A stretch of DNA of 64,000 nucleotides. Source: Lunularia cruciata. Taxonomy: Eukaryota; Streptophyta; Marchantiopsida; Lunulariales; Lunulariaceae. The notes under the pieces were generated by a model, which was not told the origin of the DNA, made no database searches, and saw only the letters and a list, made by a program, of their open reading frames with translations. Location of the stretch: contig OX419756.1 in the NCBI GenBank assembly GCA_948567375.1, forward strand, positions 43,414,333-43,478,332, in the 5' to 3' direction. Position 1 is the stretch's first letter; the number at the start of each line of letters is the position of its first letter. A program made the translations under genes and the position numbers. Of this stretch, positions 46,462-58,006 are shown one piece after another.

Positions 46462-47151
46462 TGTGAGCCGGCTTGTCTCTCACTTAAGATGAACCTCTGA
46501 TGGCTATTATGGTAGCGCACCATGGACTAAGAAGGCAAGGAACCCAAACTCCATCATACTCCTCCAAGGCTAACACTCCAAGACTCAAGACATTGCTCAC
46601 TAGAGAACTCAATGAGAGAGATAGTTGCAAATAAAAGGATGATGAGTACCTCCTCACTCCTTGTTTATATACCTATGAAATAGTTATGTACCAAAGTTAC
46701 TAATTACCGTAGTAACTCAAGTTACTAGACTAAAAGTCAAGTAAAGTCCAAAAATAAAAAGGAATATCCATTCACATGGGCATATTCCCCTAAGCATATG
46801 GTCTTATCTTGACCCAACCACTAAGTCAAGGATTCCTTCACATGGGCTATCCTTGGACTAAAGAAGAATCCAAAACAAAAAGGCGTACGGGCCCAAGAGT
46901 TCTCAACTCTTTCCTCAAAGCCAAACACCTAGGAATAATACCAAGTCAACACACTAAAATCCAAAATAGTGGTGCTCAGCTTTTCTACTTCCTCTAAAGT
47001 AAGGTCCCCTCTATCTTAGCTATGACTAACTTTAGCTAACCATGACTAATATAGAATCATCCTTTATCTCTATATAAATAATATCTCTTAAGTACTTGTA
47101 ATACCAAGCTAAATATCACAATACCACACACATGCATAAATGGGTGTTACA
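46462..47151 (-). repeat. 5' LTR of E9 (690 bp)
   Basis: TGTAACACCC...GGCTCACA on the minus strand. A GTATATAAAC TATA region lies at about 46665-46675. Confidence 0.92.
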
Positions 47152-48527
47152 GAACATCATTTGCCATATGCAAGGAAAAGGGTTAAACTTTTCAAGAGGC
47201 AATTTGGAACTAAGGAGGAAAGAGATCGTGACTTTAGCTCTGGAGGTGATTTAGAAGATGCCACTAAAGAAAGTTGATATTGATCACTCGGGACTAGGTG
47301 GTGCAGACCGGTGGCTGCACATGATTGGTGGGGGTGGATGTCATCGGGAAAATAATCTACACATAGTATTGGTGCCATTTGGTGTGAGTTTTTCATGTTA
47401 GAGAACTCAAGGATTTATGTTATGGTGAAACTGGTAGTTGTTTTGTGTTTCTGTTAGCTCAAGGACTTTCTCTTGTGTTAAGGGAGGGAGGAAATTGAGT
47501 GGTGGATTTTCTTTAATGTTACATAAACTCAGAGGTTTATTTGCATGTCACTTAAGTGTTGAAGTTTGTTTATGTTATTGGGGGGTCTCAAGAGTATTTA
47601 AGTTAGTGGCAGTAGCAAAAGGATGGGGCAGGCAGAAAAGATCGGAGAAGTGTTTTGGGCAGGACATAGAAGTAAGGAGAAGGAGAGAATTATCAAAAAT
47701 TTTGTCAGGAGAGAGATCTCAAAAGGGTTTGAGAAGACATGGAATTTGAGAAGAGAAAAGGTTTTTAGGAGAAATGCTATCCAAGAGTGGAATTTTTGGA
47801 CAGTGAGAAGTTTCAAGAGATGAGAGGGCTGGCAGTGAGGGTTTTCGGGAAGTGGCAGAAGGGTTTGAGAAGACAGGGAATTTGAGAAGAGAAAAGTTTT
47901 GGGAGTGGAGAAAAATGTCATCCATGAGTTGAGTTTACAATGAGTGTTTCAGGAGAATGACATAACAAAGAGTTCCGGGGAATGCCAAAGAAGGGAGTGA
48001 AAGAGAAGGAAGTGACTTGTTTTCAAGAAAGGTGTGAGCAGTCTTTCAGGAGAATGACATAACAAAGAGTTCGGGTGAATGACAGAGAAGGAAGTGATTA
48101 GTTTTAGGACAAGAATAAAGAAGAAGTGGAACAAGAACCTATTGACCAAAGAACAGACTTGGAGAAGATATCAGACGGGGTCACGACAGAACAGAGGGCT
48201 AAGAATTGTAAGGGTTAGGATGTAGAACTTGCTCAGTTCTCCTCCTTTGCGTACATGCTTTGCTGTTGAAGATTTTAGTCGGTCATTGTATTGTTTGAAG
48301 CTGCTTGGGTTTCCCTTGAAAAATTTATAATTGCAAGGCTTTGGGATTATGATAAATATATAATTCCTTGATGAATGTAAATCTTTAGTCCATGAATAGT
48401 ATAAATGAGAGGACTCTAGTTTCGGAGCTCTCAGTCTTAGCCAAGCCGCATTTCCAAGACCTATCACTGACCTGATCATGATTATTTGAACCTGGCCATA
48501 GGACTGTGATTCGTTAGAGGAATTACA
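47152..48527 (+). mobile_element. E8 right part: pol end and probable 3' LTR
   Basis: The first ~80 bases continue the integrase tail reached at 38939 and end the coding region. Beyond lies noncoding DNA with purine tract AGGGAGGGAGG (about 47481-47491), GAGTATTTAAG near 47592 and GTATAAATGAGAGG near 48400, which fit an LTR. No second LTR is in the window, so its borders are not fixed. Confidence 0.5.
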
Positions 48528-49089
48528 TCACAACCCATTGAATGCAACTAAATATGGACAGAACTTTAACATTGGCAATGAAGCTTGAACAATACGATTG
48601 TGCCAATGAGGCCAATCCAAGAAGCCATTTACCATGAGCCTACATTTAGAAAGATCGGTAGCAAGCTGCTCTAGCAAGAAGGACTGCCAGCCGGGCAAGT
48701 AGAGAGAGCGTTTGATTACAAAAAGGCTTTGAACAATTGACAAGCCAAGCAGTTTGAGCGCAAGCAGCCAGATGCCTGGCGCACTCCTGAGACCAACCGA
48801 TCCCCATGACATAAGTGGAAACCATGTTGGGGACTCTTGGGGCTTGTGCTTAGATGTTAGGACCAGTTGGAGTTGGAGAAAGGAGCGAGGACAAATTGGA
48901 CTAATCTAATTAGTTAGTTGTGTTGAGGTAGAGATGGGGCCAGAGGCTTCATCTGCAGCTATGACAAGGGAACAAGAGATCTCACTGATTGTCATGGCAA
49001 CCATGAGAGCCATTAAGGATCAAGATGAGGAAAGAGATAGGGTGAAAGCGTTGTCTTCACAAGTCATGAGCATCCACAGGACTAGCACC
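48528..49089 (+). other. Noncoding DNA with one short Gag-like start
   Basis: 48934-49128 reads MGPEASSAAMTREQEISLIV, then a charged helix (KDQDEERDRVKALSSQV); it resembles the N-terminus of a plant gypsy Gag but is too short to assign. The rest shows nothing recognisable. Confidence 0.35.
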
Positions 49090-49480
49090 CAACATCAAAA
49101 TATCATCAACACTAAGGTGATCCCATAGTTGAATCCCATCATAAGCCTGCCATAGAACCTCTCTAGGTAAGAGGTTCTTCCACCAAAGACAAAGATGATG
49201 AGCCCATGATCCTAGTTTGGCTACATCTAACAACATGGTAGGTCCCATCTAAGAACAGACATAAAGTATATTTGCCACTACTTGGGTACAAGAATCACCC
49301 ATCAAAGGGATGTTCTCCAACATGTAAGCTAGAGAAATGGAATGATGAACCTAGAGATGTTGTATTATACGTAACATCTCCCAAAACACACTAGAATGGG
49401 GATCGTGGAGACCAAGACCTTGGCTAACACAAGTATGTACTTGATATGGCCATCCTAAAATCAACAAATGAATAGGACCG
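49090..49480 (-). pseudogene. E10: second methyltransferase-bearing fossil, C-terminal part
   Basis: Homologous to 27890-28260 of E6. It carries ENIPLMGD (motif VI, 49294-49318), LGSWAHHLCLWW (motif VIII-like, about 49195) and the motif IV neighbourhood at about 49441-49475. It stops at AATAGGACCG where segment Y begins; the rest of the domain is at 62093 onward. Confidence 0.72.
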
Positions 49481-49592
49481 TTGTCGTGTTGTGGTTTGCA
49501 TAGGCCGTAAGAAAGTGACTAATCAATTTTATCTCCACATTAGTGGGGTAGGTTGTTTGCTAGATCCAACGGATGAGATGCTGCTAGGTGAG

Positions 49593-50331
49593 TGTAATAC
49601 CAAGGGTTAGCCATATGATCTAGATGTGAAATTTGGTTTGGTAACATCTAGAATGATTTTATACATGATGGTCAAAATAGATCAGATAGAAGTATCACCA
49701 AAAGAGTACTTCTACTAATAAGGCAGAAACCAAAATAGACTTGAGAACCTTAGAACCAATAGCTAGACATATGATTTAAAGGTGAGAATTGGTTTGGTAA
49801 CATCTGGAAGGATATTACACATGATGGAATAAACAGATCAGAAAGAGGTATCACCAAAAGAGGACTTCTACTAATAGAGTAGGAATAGAAATATGCCTGA
49901 AATCTTTGAAGGCAATTTCGGAAACCTAAATAGATGAATTAGGCTTTGAAAATGTGTAGATTCCCCTCCCAACAGAGGATAGGCTGGCCTTCCCTCCCCC
50001 CTGCTTTGTCTCGTCGAGAGCTTTCCAACGGTACCTTACTCACGTGATTATGAGATTCCTACAAGAAGATTCCCTAAAAGATTCCCTCCGGTCAAAGCTT
50101 GTTTGACCAACCAGATAGGACCTAGACCAGACAGGTCACCCATCCAAGTAAGTAATCCAAGGGTGGAGCTTGCTGACATGTCACCTATCTGTGTCCCTAA
50201 TCCTATGGTGGAGCTTCCTTGGAGGAGATCCTCTTTGTCTATATAATAAAGAGAAGGTGCTCCCTTGGGGCATCGAATGTTTGAGTTTACAATCTGTGTT
50301 TTCTCTCTTCTCTTGTCCTCGGAATATTACA
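49593..50331 (+). repeat. 5' LTR of E11 (739 bp)
   Basis: TGTAATACCA...GGAATATTACA. A TATA box ATATAATAAA lies at 50241-50250, with the leader start expected about 30 bases downstream. Confidence 0.95.
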
Positions 50332-50332
50332 A

Positions 50333-50344
50333 TGGTATCAGAGC
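50333..50344 (+). other. Primer binding site of E11 (initiator tRNA-Met)
   Basis: TGGTATCAGAGC, one base after the LTR. Confidence 0.93.
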
Positions 50345-50468
50345 GAGTGTTCTAGTCCAAGAGAGTGGATCACCCCTCTTGGAATAGCACGAACCACTGA
50401 AATTGAGTAATTTGAGGTGGAGAACATAGAGTAATCGCTAGACTTAGGAAGGACTTTAGAGAGCGGAT

Positions 50469-50900
50469 GTGATGGATGCGCCGGGGGGACAATTTCCCAC
50501 ACCTAGCTTTCCATTCTCAAACCCATTCCATATCAAGGTTATGTACATCCAGCGTGAGCAGATGAGAGTATCGCTAGTTTATCACTTTGGTGCGGAATTC
50601 ATGGACAGAGTGATGAACTCACAAAACCCAGTGATTCTACTTGTGGTGATATATGACAGAAGTGGGATTTGATGATCTACATTCTATTATGATAATATGG
50701 ATATGAATGTCCCAAATCCTCTCCCTTTCAACACTCAAGTAGAAATCCGTTATGTAGTGAGGCCGAAAGTGATGTTTAGAGATTTTGTGGTTAGGCATTT
50801 TGGTGAGGAGTATTATCAACGAGTGATAGCTTCTAAGGTCCCAATGGTAGTTCCGATAGTTCGTGCACCTTCCAGAGTGATTATATTGACTCTGTATTGA
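50469..50900 (+). pseudogene. Leader ORFs of E11 upstream of gag
   Basis: Two frames (50469-50672 and 50697-50900, 67 aa each) sit between the primer site and gag, as in E2. The first opens MMDAPGGQFPTPSFPF and includes FGAEFMDRVMNS; the second includes NPLPFNTQVEIRYVVRPKVM and FGEEYYQRVIASKVPMVVPI. They share a VMY...FG(A/E)(E)...P(V/M)...I pattern. Canonical chromoviruses do not have such ORFs. They might be a split 5' extension of Gag; function unknown. Confidence 0.6.
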
Positions 50901-50945
50901 AGTAGACGTTAGCAATTGGGTGTTGCAGGAACCATGGATCCGTAG

Positions 50946-51950
50946 TTGCAAGAGCTGGTGCAAGGAATGCAAGGGATGTTGAATGAATTTCAAGAGATTA
51001 AGATGACCATGGAGACATTACAAAGTCAAGTGCAGATTCTTAGGCACGATCAAGCCATGCAAGAAGAAGAGCTATCTCAAAACCCAATACTTGTGACTGA
51101 AGTACTTGGAGAGGCACCCGTGCCTACAAACCCTATCAATGATGAAGCCACATTGCTACTCCGGATGAAGAAGACCTGCAACATTGAGCCTTACAAGGAG
51201 TAGCGTACGATGAGAGTAGTGGAGAATTGGATCTCGAGAATGAATCGATATTTTTGATTGTTCTCAACAGAGATCACAGAGCATGTTGCAGGTGTGTTTG
51301 CATGTGGGTACTTGACCGATAAAGCCCTCACATGGTATGATGCTTGGGAACGATCTATGCTGGCAGAGAGAAGGGAGGTCACATGGACAGCAATGCAAGA
51401 AGGACAGCTGAAGAATTTCCAATCGGTGGATTTTGTGCAGATGGCTCGAACCCGACTATGGGGATTGAGACAAAAGAATAGCGTACAAGAGTATGTGGAG
51501 GCATTTCTGGATCTACAAGTTGCAATTACCGACATGAGTCCAGCAGAGGCTCTTGACAATTTCAAACGAGGGTTGAAAGAGCGGATTTGCCAAGAAGTCA
51601 TGGTGCAAAACCCTTGCACGGTATTTGAAGCTATTGCTTGTGCGCAGAGAATAGCCGGAGCATTAGGTGGAGGTGAAGGAGTAGTTCCACCTCAACATTA
51701 TCGGGCAGAAATGCCACACATGGGTGGACCAATACCGATGGAATTAGGCAACCTTCGATTCCGGCATCAAGGAGCACGGCCGCTTCAAGGGGAGCGGGGA
51801 CGGGTAGAAGAACAAAGAGATGGAGTCCCACAAGGAGAAGGGACTCAAGGAGAACAACGCCGTTATTACAATTGTGGCCGTATTGGGCACATATGTACCA
51901 ATTGTTGCACTCGTTTCCCTAGAGGCCCTCGGCCTTTGTACAGGTGATCT
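50946..51950 (+). pseudogene. E11 gag
   Basis: N-terminal coiled coil (MNEFQEIKMTMETLQSQVQI) at 50979-51040, then the Gag core with LTDKALTWYDAWERSML, FVQMARTRLWGLRQ, VQEYVEAFLDLQVAIT and ALDNFKRGLKERICQEVM. A basic Gly/Arg/Gln-rich linker leads to the knuckle CGRIGHICTNC at about 51873-51905. It would form the particle shell and bind RNA. Confidence 0.87.
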
Positions 51951-52059
51951 TTGAACAACATGGAGAGGCACATTGAAGAGGAGGAGGTGGAAACCACTTC
52001 AAAAAACAAAGATTGCCAGTAAATGTACCTTGCGGCCTTACTGGCTCAATAAAGAAGCA

Positions 52060-52420
52060 GAGAAGCGAGGGAAGGAAGAAGAATAAGGTGCAAATATCCC
52101 AAAAGGCAACCTCACAATTGATTGTTGTGAATGGAATCCTAGAAGGTAATCAAGTGAGAGTATTAATAGATCCGGGAGCAACAGAGAATTTCTTGTCTCG
52201 CTCTATTGCAATAAGCTTGGGAATGGATCTAGAGAGAGATAGAAGTGAAGAAGTAGAGTTACCAAATGGGCAAAAAAAGAGGATTGAATCATTACCTAGA
52301 TAGGTAACCCTCTCTGTAGGAGAATATCAGGAAGCAATTGAGTGGCGAGTGATACAATTAGCCCGTTATGATGCAATTTTAGGCATGCCATGGATGGAGC
52401 AGTACAACCCAATGGTGGAT
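52060..52420 (+). pseudogene. E11 retropepsin
   Basis: VRVLIDPGATENFLSRSIA (D-x-G active site region) at about 52160-52215 and [15 protein letters not shown] at about 52365-52410, the two hallmark halves of the gypsy protease. Confidence 0.86.
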
Positions 52421-52599
52421 TGGAGGAAGAAAGTAGTGAGAACCTACCAATGGTCAATCATTGGGGTTAAAGAAAAATCACACATGCAGAAACTGCCTCT
52501 ATATGTCGTAGGGACAACAACTATTTGTAAGACCAATAGATGTTTTATGGGTCTAATAAGAGAAGTCCTGAGTGCACAACTCGCTGGGCAAATTCCTGA

Positions 52600-53480
52600 G
52601 AAATTGAAGGATGTGGTGGATGAGTTTCAAGATGTCTTTCCCGATGATCTACCCTCAGGATTACCACCTAAAAGGCGAGTAGATCACAAAATAGAGACAC
52701 TCCCGGGGAAGACACCTCCTTGTAAGGCCCCATATCGCCTATCACCTCATGAGTTGGAGGAGTGTAAGACTCAAATTGAGGAGATGCTACCAAAAGGGTT
52801 CATCCAACCTAGCGTATCACCATATGGGGCCCCTATCTTGTTTGTGAAGAAGAAGGATGGTACAATGCGCATGTGCATTGACTATCGGGGTCTCAATCAG
52901 CAAACAGTGAAGAACAAATACCCCTTACCTTGCATGGATGACCTGTTTGATCAACTCCATGGAGCGAGATACTTCACCAAACTGGACTTGCAAAGCGGTT
53001 ACAATCAAATCCGAATTGCAGAGGAGGATGTATACAAAACTGCCTTTCGAACCAGGTATGGCCACTTTGAGTATCTTGTGATGCCTTTTGGCCTCACCAA
53101 TGCGCCTGCCACTTTCATGAGCCTAATGAATGACATATTTCGTCCATACTTGGATAAGTCTGTTATCGTCTTCTTGGATGATATCTTAGTATATAGTAGC
53201 ACAATGATAGAACACAAACAACATCTACAAGAGGTCCTCCAGATTCTAAGACAGAATTAGTTGTACGCCAAAATCTCAAAGTGTGAGTTTGGCAAGTCTG
53301 AAGTAGACTACTTAGGGCATAGAGTAAGTGCAAAAGGCATTCAAGTATTGACAGATAAAATAGAGGTCATTCAAAAATGGAGTGCCTCAGAAGATCAGAC
53401 TCAACTTAAGAGCTTCTTGGGGTTGACGGGATTCTATCGTAGATTTGTCAAGGACTTCTCCAAGGTTGCACAGCCTTTAA
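52600..53480 (+). pseudogene. E11 reverse transcriptase
   Basis: [18 protein letters not shown] entry, [53 protein letters not shown] and [12 protein letters not shown] (catalytic DD), then the thumb CEFGKSEVDYLGHRVS and LGLTGFYRRFVKDFSKV. Complete set of Ty3/gypsy RT motifs. Confidence 0.92.
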
Positions 53481-53589
53481 CGGCACTACTTGGCAAGGGG
53501 AAGAAGTGGACATGGGGAACCGCACAAGAGTTGGCCTTTCAAGAATTGAAGGCCGCTTTGCCACATGCACCAATCTTCACGTGGTATGA

Positions 53590-53950
53590 CCCAAAACGTC
53601 CAATCAAGTTGGCTACGGATGCATCAAGCATAGCAATAGGAGCAGTCCTACAACAAGAGTGGCATGACGGATGGCATCCAATTGCATATTTCTCTCAAAA
53701 GTTGCTACCGGTAGAGCACAACTACCACACCACAGAACGAGAAGAGCTGGCCATCGTTCTAGCAACCAAGCATTGGAAGCACTACCTGGGCGAGAAGGCA
53801 TTTGTAGTAGAGATAGACCACAAACCTCTAGTCTACCTCAAGATGCAGAAGGATCTATCTCGTCGCCAAATTCGGTGGGCAGAGTGGCGACAACGCTTCA
53901 ACATGACAATCACCTACGTAGAAGGTAAGAAGCAACTTGCAGATGCATTC
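53590..53950 (+). pseudogene. E11 RNase H
   Basis: KLATDASSIAIGAVLQQEW, TEREELAIVLATKHWKHYL, VVEIDHKPLVYL and the end region VEGKKQLADAF. Catalytic D, E and D are visible. The equivalent point in E2 near TTCTAGCAACCAAG is where E12a inserted. Confidence 0.9.
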
Positions 53951-54099
53951 ACCCACATGCCAATGGCCAACAACTTGGTGGTAGAGGTTAAGATTAACCT
54001 TGAATTTTGGCAAGAGATTCTAGCTGCTACAAATACTGACCCACAGATTGTAGAAGCGCAATCGTCCAAAGGTGTCACCAGCACCCAAGGACTCACCTT

Positions 54100-55160
54100 T
54101 TGGGAGGGCCAATTGTGGATCCCAAATGTCCCAAAATTATGCACCACCATTCTAGCGGAATGTCATGATTCGGCCATTGCAGCTCATGTCGGAGTGGACA
54201 AGACCTTGGAGGCAGTCAAGCGCCATTACTATTGGCCCAAGATGAGCAACGATGTGATGGACTATGTGCGTAGCTGCCTACTTTGTCAACAGAAAAAAGC
54301 TTCTAATCAAGCTCCTGCAGGGCTCCTTCAACCTCTCCCCACTCCTACCCAACGTTGGGAACAAGTGAGTATGGATCTCGTCTGTGAATTACCCAAGACC
54401 ACCTCAGGGTTTGACTCCATTGTGGTCTTTGTGGACCGGCTCAACAAAATGATTCATGTACGCCCTACCACCAAGGAGGTGACCGCTCCACAACTAGCTC
54501 AACTATACTTAGATGCAATCTTTGCTCACCATGGCTTGTCTAGAGTACTCATCACCGATAGAGGCACCCAATTCACTAGTTTGTTTTGGCGAACACTCTT
54601 TGGTTTCTTCAAAACCAAGTTGGCCATGTCTACAGCTTACCACCCACAAACAGATGGCCAAACAGAGCGGGCTAATTGCACGATTGAAGACATGTTACGC
54701 AGCTTCACCTTAGAAGAGCAAGAGAGGTGGGACACCCTACTACCGTTGGTGGAATTTGCTTACAACAATTCAGTGAATGCCTCCACCCAAGTCACTCCGT
54801 TCTTCCTCATGTATGGTGAGCATCCCTTCACACCTTCTAGCTTGATGAAGATCCGTCCAGTGACTACCAAGGTTGATGCAGTCAACACATTTGTTTCTAG
54901 AATCCAACAAGGTGTGGAGAGCGCCAAGCACAAGTTATAGATTGCACAAAATTGACAAAAGCAGTATGTTGATGCACACTATCGGCACATGGAGTTCAAT
55001 GTTGGGGATCAAGTGTGGCTATCGACAACCAACCTCACATTAATTGGATCTCGTAAGCTCAGACCTCGTTTTATTGGGCCTTTCTCGATTCTTCATTGCA
55101 TCGGCGTTGTGGCCTATCACCCTGAGCTACCACCACACATGAAGATCCATCCAGTGTTCC
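54100..55160 (+). pseudogene. E11 integrase
   Basis: The HHCC zinc module HVGVDKTLEAVKRHYYWP...CLLCQQKK is at about 54185-54295. The core has MDLVCELPKT (first D), LITDRGTQFTSLF (second D), the STAYHPQTDGQTERAN helix (E) and LPLVEFAYNNSVNAS. The C-terminal domain has FNVGDQVWLSTTNL and RPRFIGPFSIL. Confidence 0.9.
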
Positions 55161-55239
55161 ATGTCTCCCTATTACGCAAATATGCTCCCCGATCAGGCCA
55201 AGGTACTTCCACACAGGACATTCTACCTTGCCCGACAGT

Positions 55240-55425
55240 CATTGATGGCATAGAGGAATATGAAGTGGAGTGGATTCTCCAAAAGCGCATGCGTGGTACT
55301 TGCCATCCGCGGGTGGAATATCTAGTACAATGGAAAGGTTACCCCCTCTATGAAGCAACCTGGGAACCCGCTGCCAATTTGGCACATGCACCAGTGTTGG
55401 TGCAAGCATTTGAGCAACAATTGCA
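55240..55425 (+). pseudogene. E11 chromodomain
   Basis: EYEVEWILQKRM, then VEYLVQWKGYPLYEATWEP and LVQAFEQQ. This is the classic chromodomain ending of chromovirus integrases, which guides insertion toward methylated histone H3 in heterochromatin. Aromatic-cage residues (Y, W) are recognisable. It explains the preference for repeat-rich targets. Confidence 0.9.
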
Positions 55426-55445
55426 CAACGAGGATGTTGCGTCTT

Positions 55446-55458
55446 AAAAGGAGGGAGG
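55446..55458 (+). other. Polypurine tract of E11
   Basis: AAAAGGAGGGAGG immediately before the 3' LTR; primer for plus-strand cDNA. Confidence 0.85.
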
Positions 55459-55460
55459 TC

Positions 55461-56199
55461 TGTAATACCAAGGGTTAGCCATATGATCTAGATGTGAAAT
55501 TCGATTTGGTAACATCTAGAATGATGTTATACATGATGGTCAAAATAGATCAGATAGAAATATCACCAAAAGAGTACTTCTACTAATAGGGCAGAAACCA
55601 AAATAGACTTGAGAACCTTAGAACCAATAGCTAGACATATGATTTAAAGGTGAGAATTGGTTTGGTAACATCTGGAAGGATGTTACACATGATGGACTAA
55701 ACAGATCAGAAAGAGGTATCACCAAAAGAGGACTTCTACTAATAGAGTAGGAACAGAAATATGCCTGAAATCTTTGAAGGCAATTTCGGAGGCCTAAAAG
55801 GATGAATTAGGCCTTGAAAATGTGCAGATTCCCGTCCCAATAGAGGAAAGGCTGGCCTTCCCTCCCCCTTGCTTTGTCTCGTCGAGAGCTTTCCAACGGT
55901 ACCTTACTCATGTGATTCTGAGATTCCTACAAGAAGATTCCCTAAAAGATTCCCTCCGGTCAAAGCTTGTTTGACCAACCAGATAGGACCTAGACCAGAC
56001 ATGTCACCCATCCAAGTAAGTAATCCAAGGGTGGAGCTTGCTGACATGTCACCTATCTGTGTCCCTAATCCTATGGTGGAGCTTCCTTGGAGGAGATCCT
56101 CTTTGTCTATATAATAAAGAGAAGGTGCTCCCTTGGTGCATCGAATGTTTGAGTGTACAATCTGTGTTTTCTCTCTTCTCTTGTCCTCGGAGTATTACA
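55461..56199 (+). repeat. 3' LTR of E11 (739 bp)
   Basis: Same length and ends as the 5' LTR. A TATA box lies at about 56109-56118. Confidence 0.95.
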
Positions 56200-56204
56200 G
56201 TGAG

Positions 56205-56594
56205 CCATCTATGTACATGTATGTGATTGGCCACATGGATTACAATCTTATCATGTTTGAGGGCTCTAATGAATAAAGATGAGGGTGAGTGGAGAGACGG
56301 GTGTGTTTTAGTTGAGGAGTCTCGTGGAAGAGGAGGATGTTGGGAGTGAAAGTTTTAGCAAAGAGCGAGTGTTAGAGCATCAGAGGAAGCATTTGAGCAT
56401 GAGATGTCCCATGTTCCCGATCTGCCACTCCTGAATCCTTTTCTCATCTGGCTTCAGATTTTACACCATGACAAATTACGGGATTGGTTGGTGGTATGTT
56501 TTGGGGTGGTATTTGTGGAATTGATGATGGGAAACCCGGATCCTATTGTCCTTTTAGTGCTTACTTATGAAAATGTCTGGGACTTGACAATATG
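56205..56594 (+). pseudogene. Y segment with a leader-ORF relative
   Basis: Frame 56404-56646 reads DLPLLNPFLIWLQ, FVELMMGNPDPIVLLVLTYE and VWDLTICV, resembling the first leader ORF of E2 (FMDKMMNSPNPVILPTVIYD, WDLTIY). E12b is inserted into its end. It shows that this small ORF family exists outside the E2/E11 family. Confidence 0.55.
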
Positions 56595-56810
56595 TGTGGT
56601 ATCCACATTTTTTTTGTTTTTTTCAAAATGGAGAAGAAGTGTATAGAGAAGTCGGATTGCGCCTGTATGACCAAAGAAGGCAAAGAAAAGAGTCCTCGGG
56701 ATAAAAACCGAGGTAGTGTGGCTTTGGTTCATAAGATCGGACTTGCCTTGTCAGCATGAAACCCAAAGTCAACTTCGGGTCAAGACGTGAAGAAAAAGCC
56801 AAAGACAAAG

Positions 56811-56832
56811 ATAGAGAGAGAGAGAGAGAGAG
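56811..56832 (+). repeat. (GA)n microsatellite
   Basis: About eleven GA units within the 5' noncoding part of E12b; absent from E12a. Confidence 0.9.
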
Positions 56833-57007
56833 ACTTTGTACTAGGCGGTACGAGCGGATCCGAAGAACCTGTAACAAAATTCTTCGGAGTCGGCGTAATC
56901 AAGAAAGTACGGGGGAAGAAATAATGACCTCATGATCAAGAACTTCTTGATAGTGACAGGCAACAACTTCACCGAATCAGAAATTTGAGAGGAGTAGTGA
57001 CTGAAGA

Positions 57008-57980
57008 GTGACTGATTGGCACAGGACTATAAAATTACAAGGTGTGCAAGAAGAAGGAGCCATGTCCACTCGCTACCCAGTGCCTATTCAGAGTCAACCA
57101 AAAATAATGCAAATTGCAAATCCGCAAGAAGAGGAGTGGGTTAGGATTTCGGGGACAATCTTCCATAAGAGAAAAGTGAGGAAGCACAAGATGGCACTGA
57201 AAGTGAGCAAGCAGAGTGCGGTGAGAGGGCTTGCAATTTGTCAATTAGAAGTAATAGCGTGGATCAAAGTCTTGACAAGACTTCATATCACATTCTTGGC
57301 CTGGAACTGGAATTTCAGATTTCCAGGTTTCATGGTAGAAATTGCAGCCAACAATTGCAAGGATGGGCCAAAGCATGAGGGGAAGAGAGGGAATCCTGCT
57401 CGATGGATGGAGGCGGATTAGTGAGTAGTGTTGGGAAGGGAAGCCGGAGAGGTAGGAGGTACCACCTTCTATCAGAAGTGTGATGCTTCAAAAGAAACGG
57501 CCAATGTTAGGAAGTCGTTCAATTGACCCCGCACGAAGAATGGGTATAAGGTGGATAGCTATAGAGACCCTGAGTGGAGAGGAATTGTAAGCGCGATGAT
57601 GGCCATGTTCAAGCTAGAGCAAACCACATATGTTACTATGCAATAGGTGGTGTTCTTTCACCAAATATTTGCGGGAGAGGCAGTAGATTGGGCGAAGTGC
57701 TTGCATCAAAGAGTGTGGTAGATGATTTCAGGATGGAGAATGGATATGCCACCACACTATTTTGTGCCATTTGCAGCGCACTTTTATTTTGGGTTGAGCT
57801 TACTAACTTCGGAAGAGCAAAGTCAAATGAGGTCGGACTTTCATCCAGATTTGCGCAAGGAAGTCAATATAGATGAGCGATATTATATGGAGAGAGTGCG
57901 AGAGAGAGATAGGTACTACAAAGAGAGTAAGAGAGAAAAGATCATAGCAATTGACCTTCCAAGGGCGTGGTAGAGGACCA
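57008..57980 (+). pseudogene. E12b N-terminal protein region
   Basis: Blocks FLAWNWNFRFPGFMVEI with EGKRGNPARWMEAD (about 57290-57420), NGYKVDSYRDP, VVFFHQIFAGEAVDWAKCLH (about 57650-57705) and MPPHYFVPFAAHFYFGLSLL (about 57745-57805). A charged helix follows (YYMERVRERDRYYKESK). Same order as in E12a. Unknown family; resemblance to Gag or plant-mobile-type helical domains is only suggestive. Confidence 0.62.
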
Positions 57981-58006
57981 AGCCTGAGAGTTGTGGTGCG
58001 AGCCCG

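Larger units (their letters stand above)
38940..47151 (-). mobile_element. E9: structurally complete Athila/Tat-like Ty3/gypsy element
   Basis: Two LTRs of 690-691 bp in the same orientation, flanked by GAAC (38936-38939 and 47152-47155). A tRNA-Asp-like primer site, ORF1, gag, protease, RT, RNase H and integrase follow in order on the minus strand. It is 8.2 kb including a 403-bp solo LTR at 43077-43479. The two LTRs differ by about 4% by eye. Frames are long but broken, roughly ten breaks. It was inserted into E8. Confidence 0.9.
49593..56199 (+). mobile_element. E11: nearly whole Ty3/gypsy chromovirus, 6607 bp, TSD GTGAG
   Basis: Two 739-bp LTRs in the same orientation, flanked by GTGAG at 49588-49592 and 56200-56204. 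Initiator-Met primer site, two leader ORFs, gag, protease, RT, RNase H, integrase, chromodomain and polypurine tract follow in order. The LTRs differ at about 20-25 of 739 positions by eye (about 3%), mostly C/T and A/G changes, so it is among the youngest insertions here. About half a dozen breaks; it looks otherwise complete. Confidence 0.95.
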
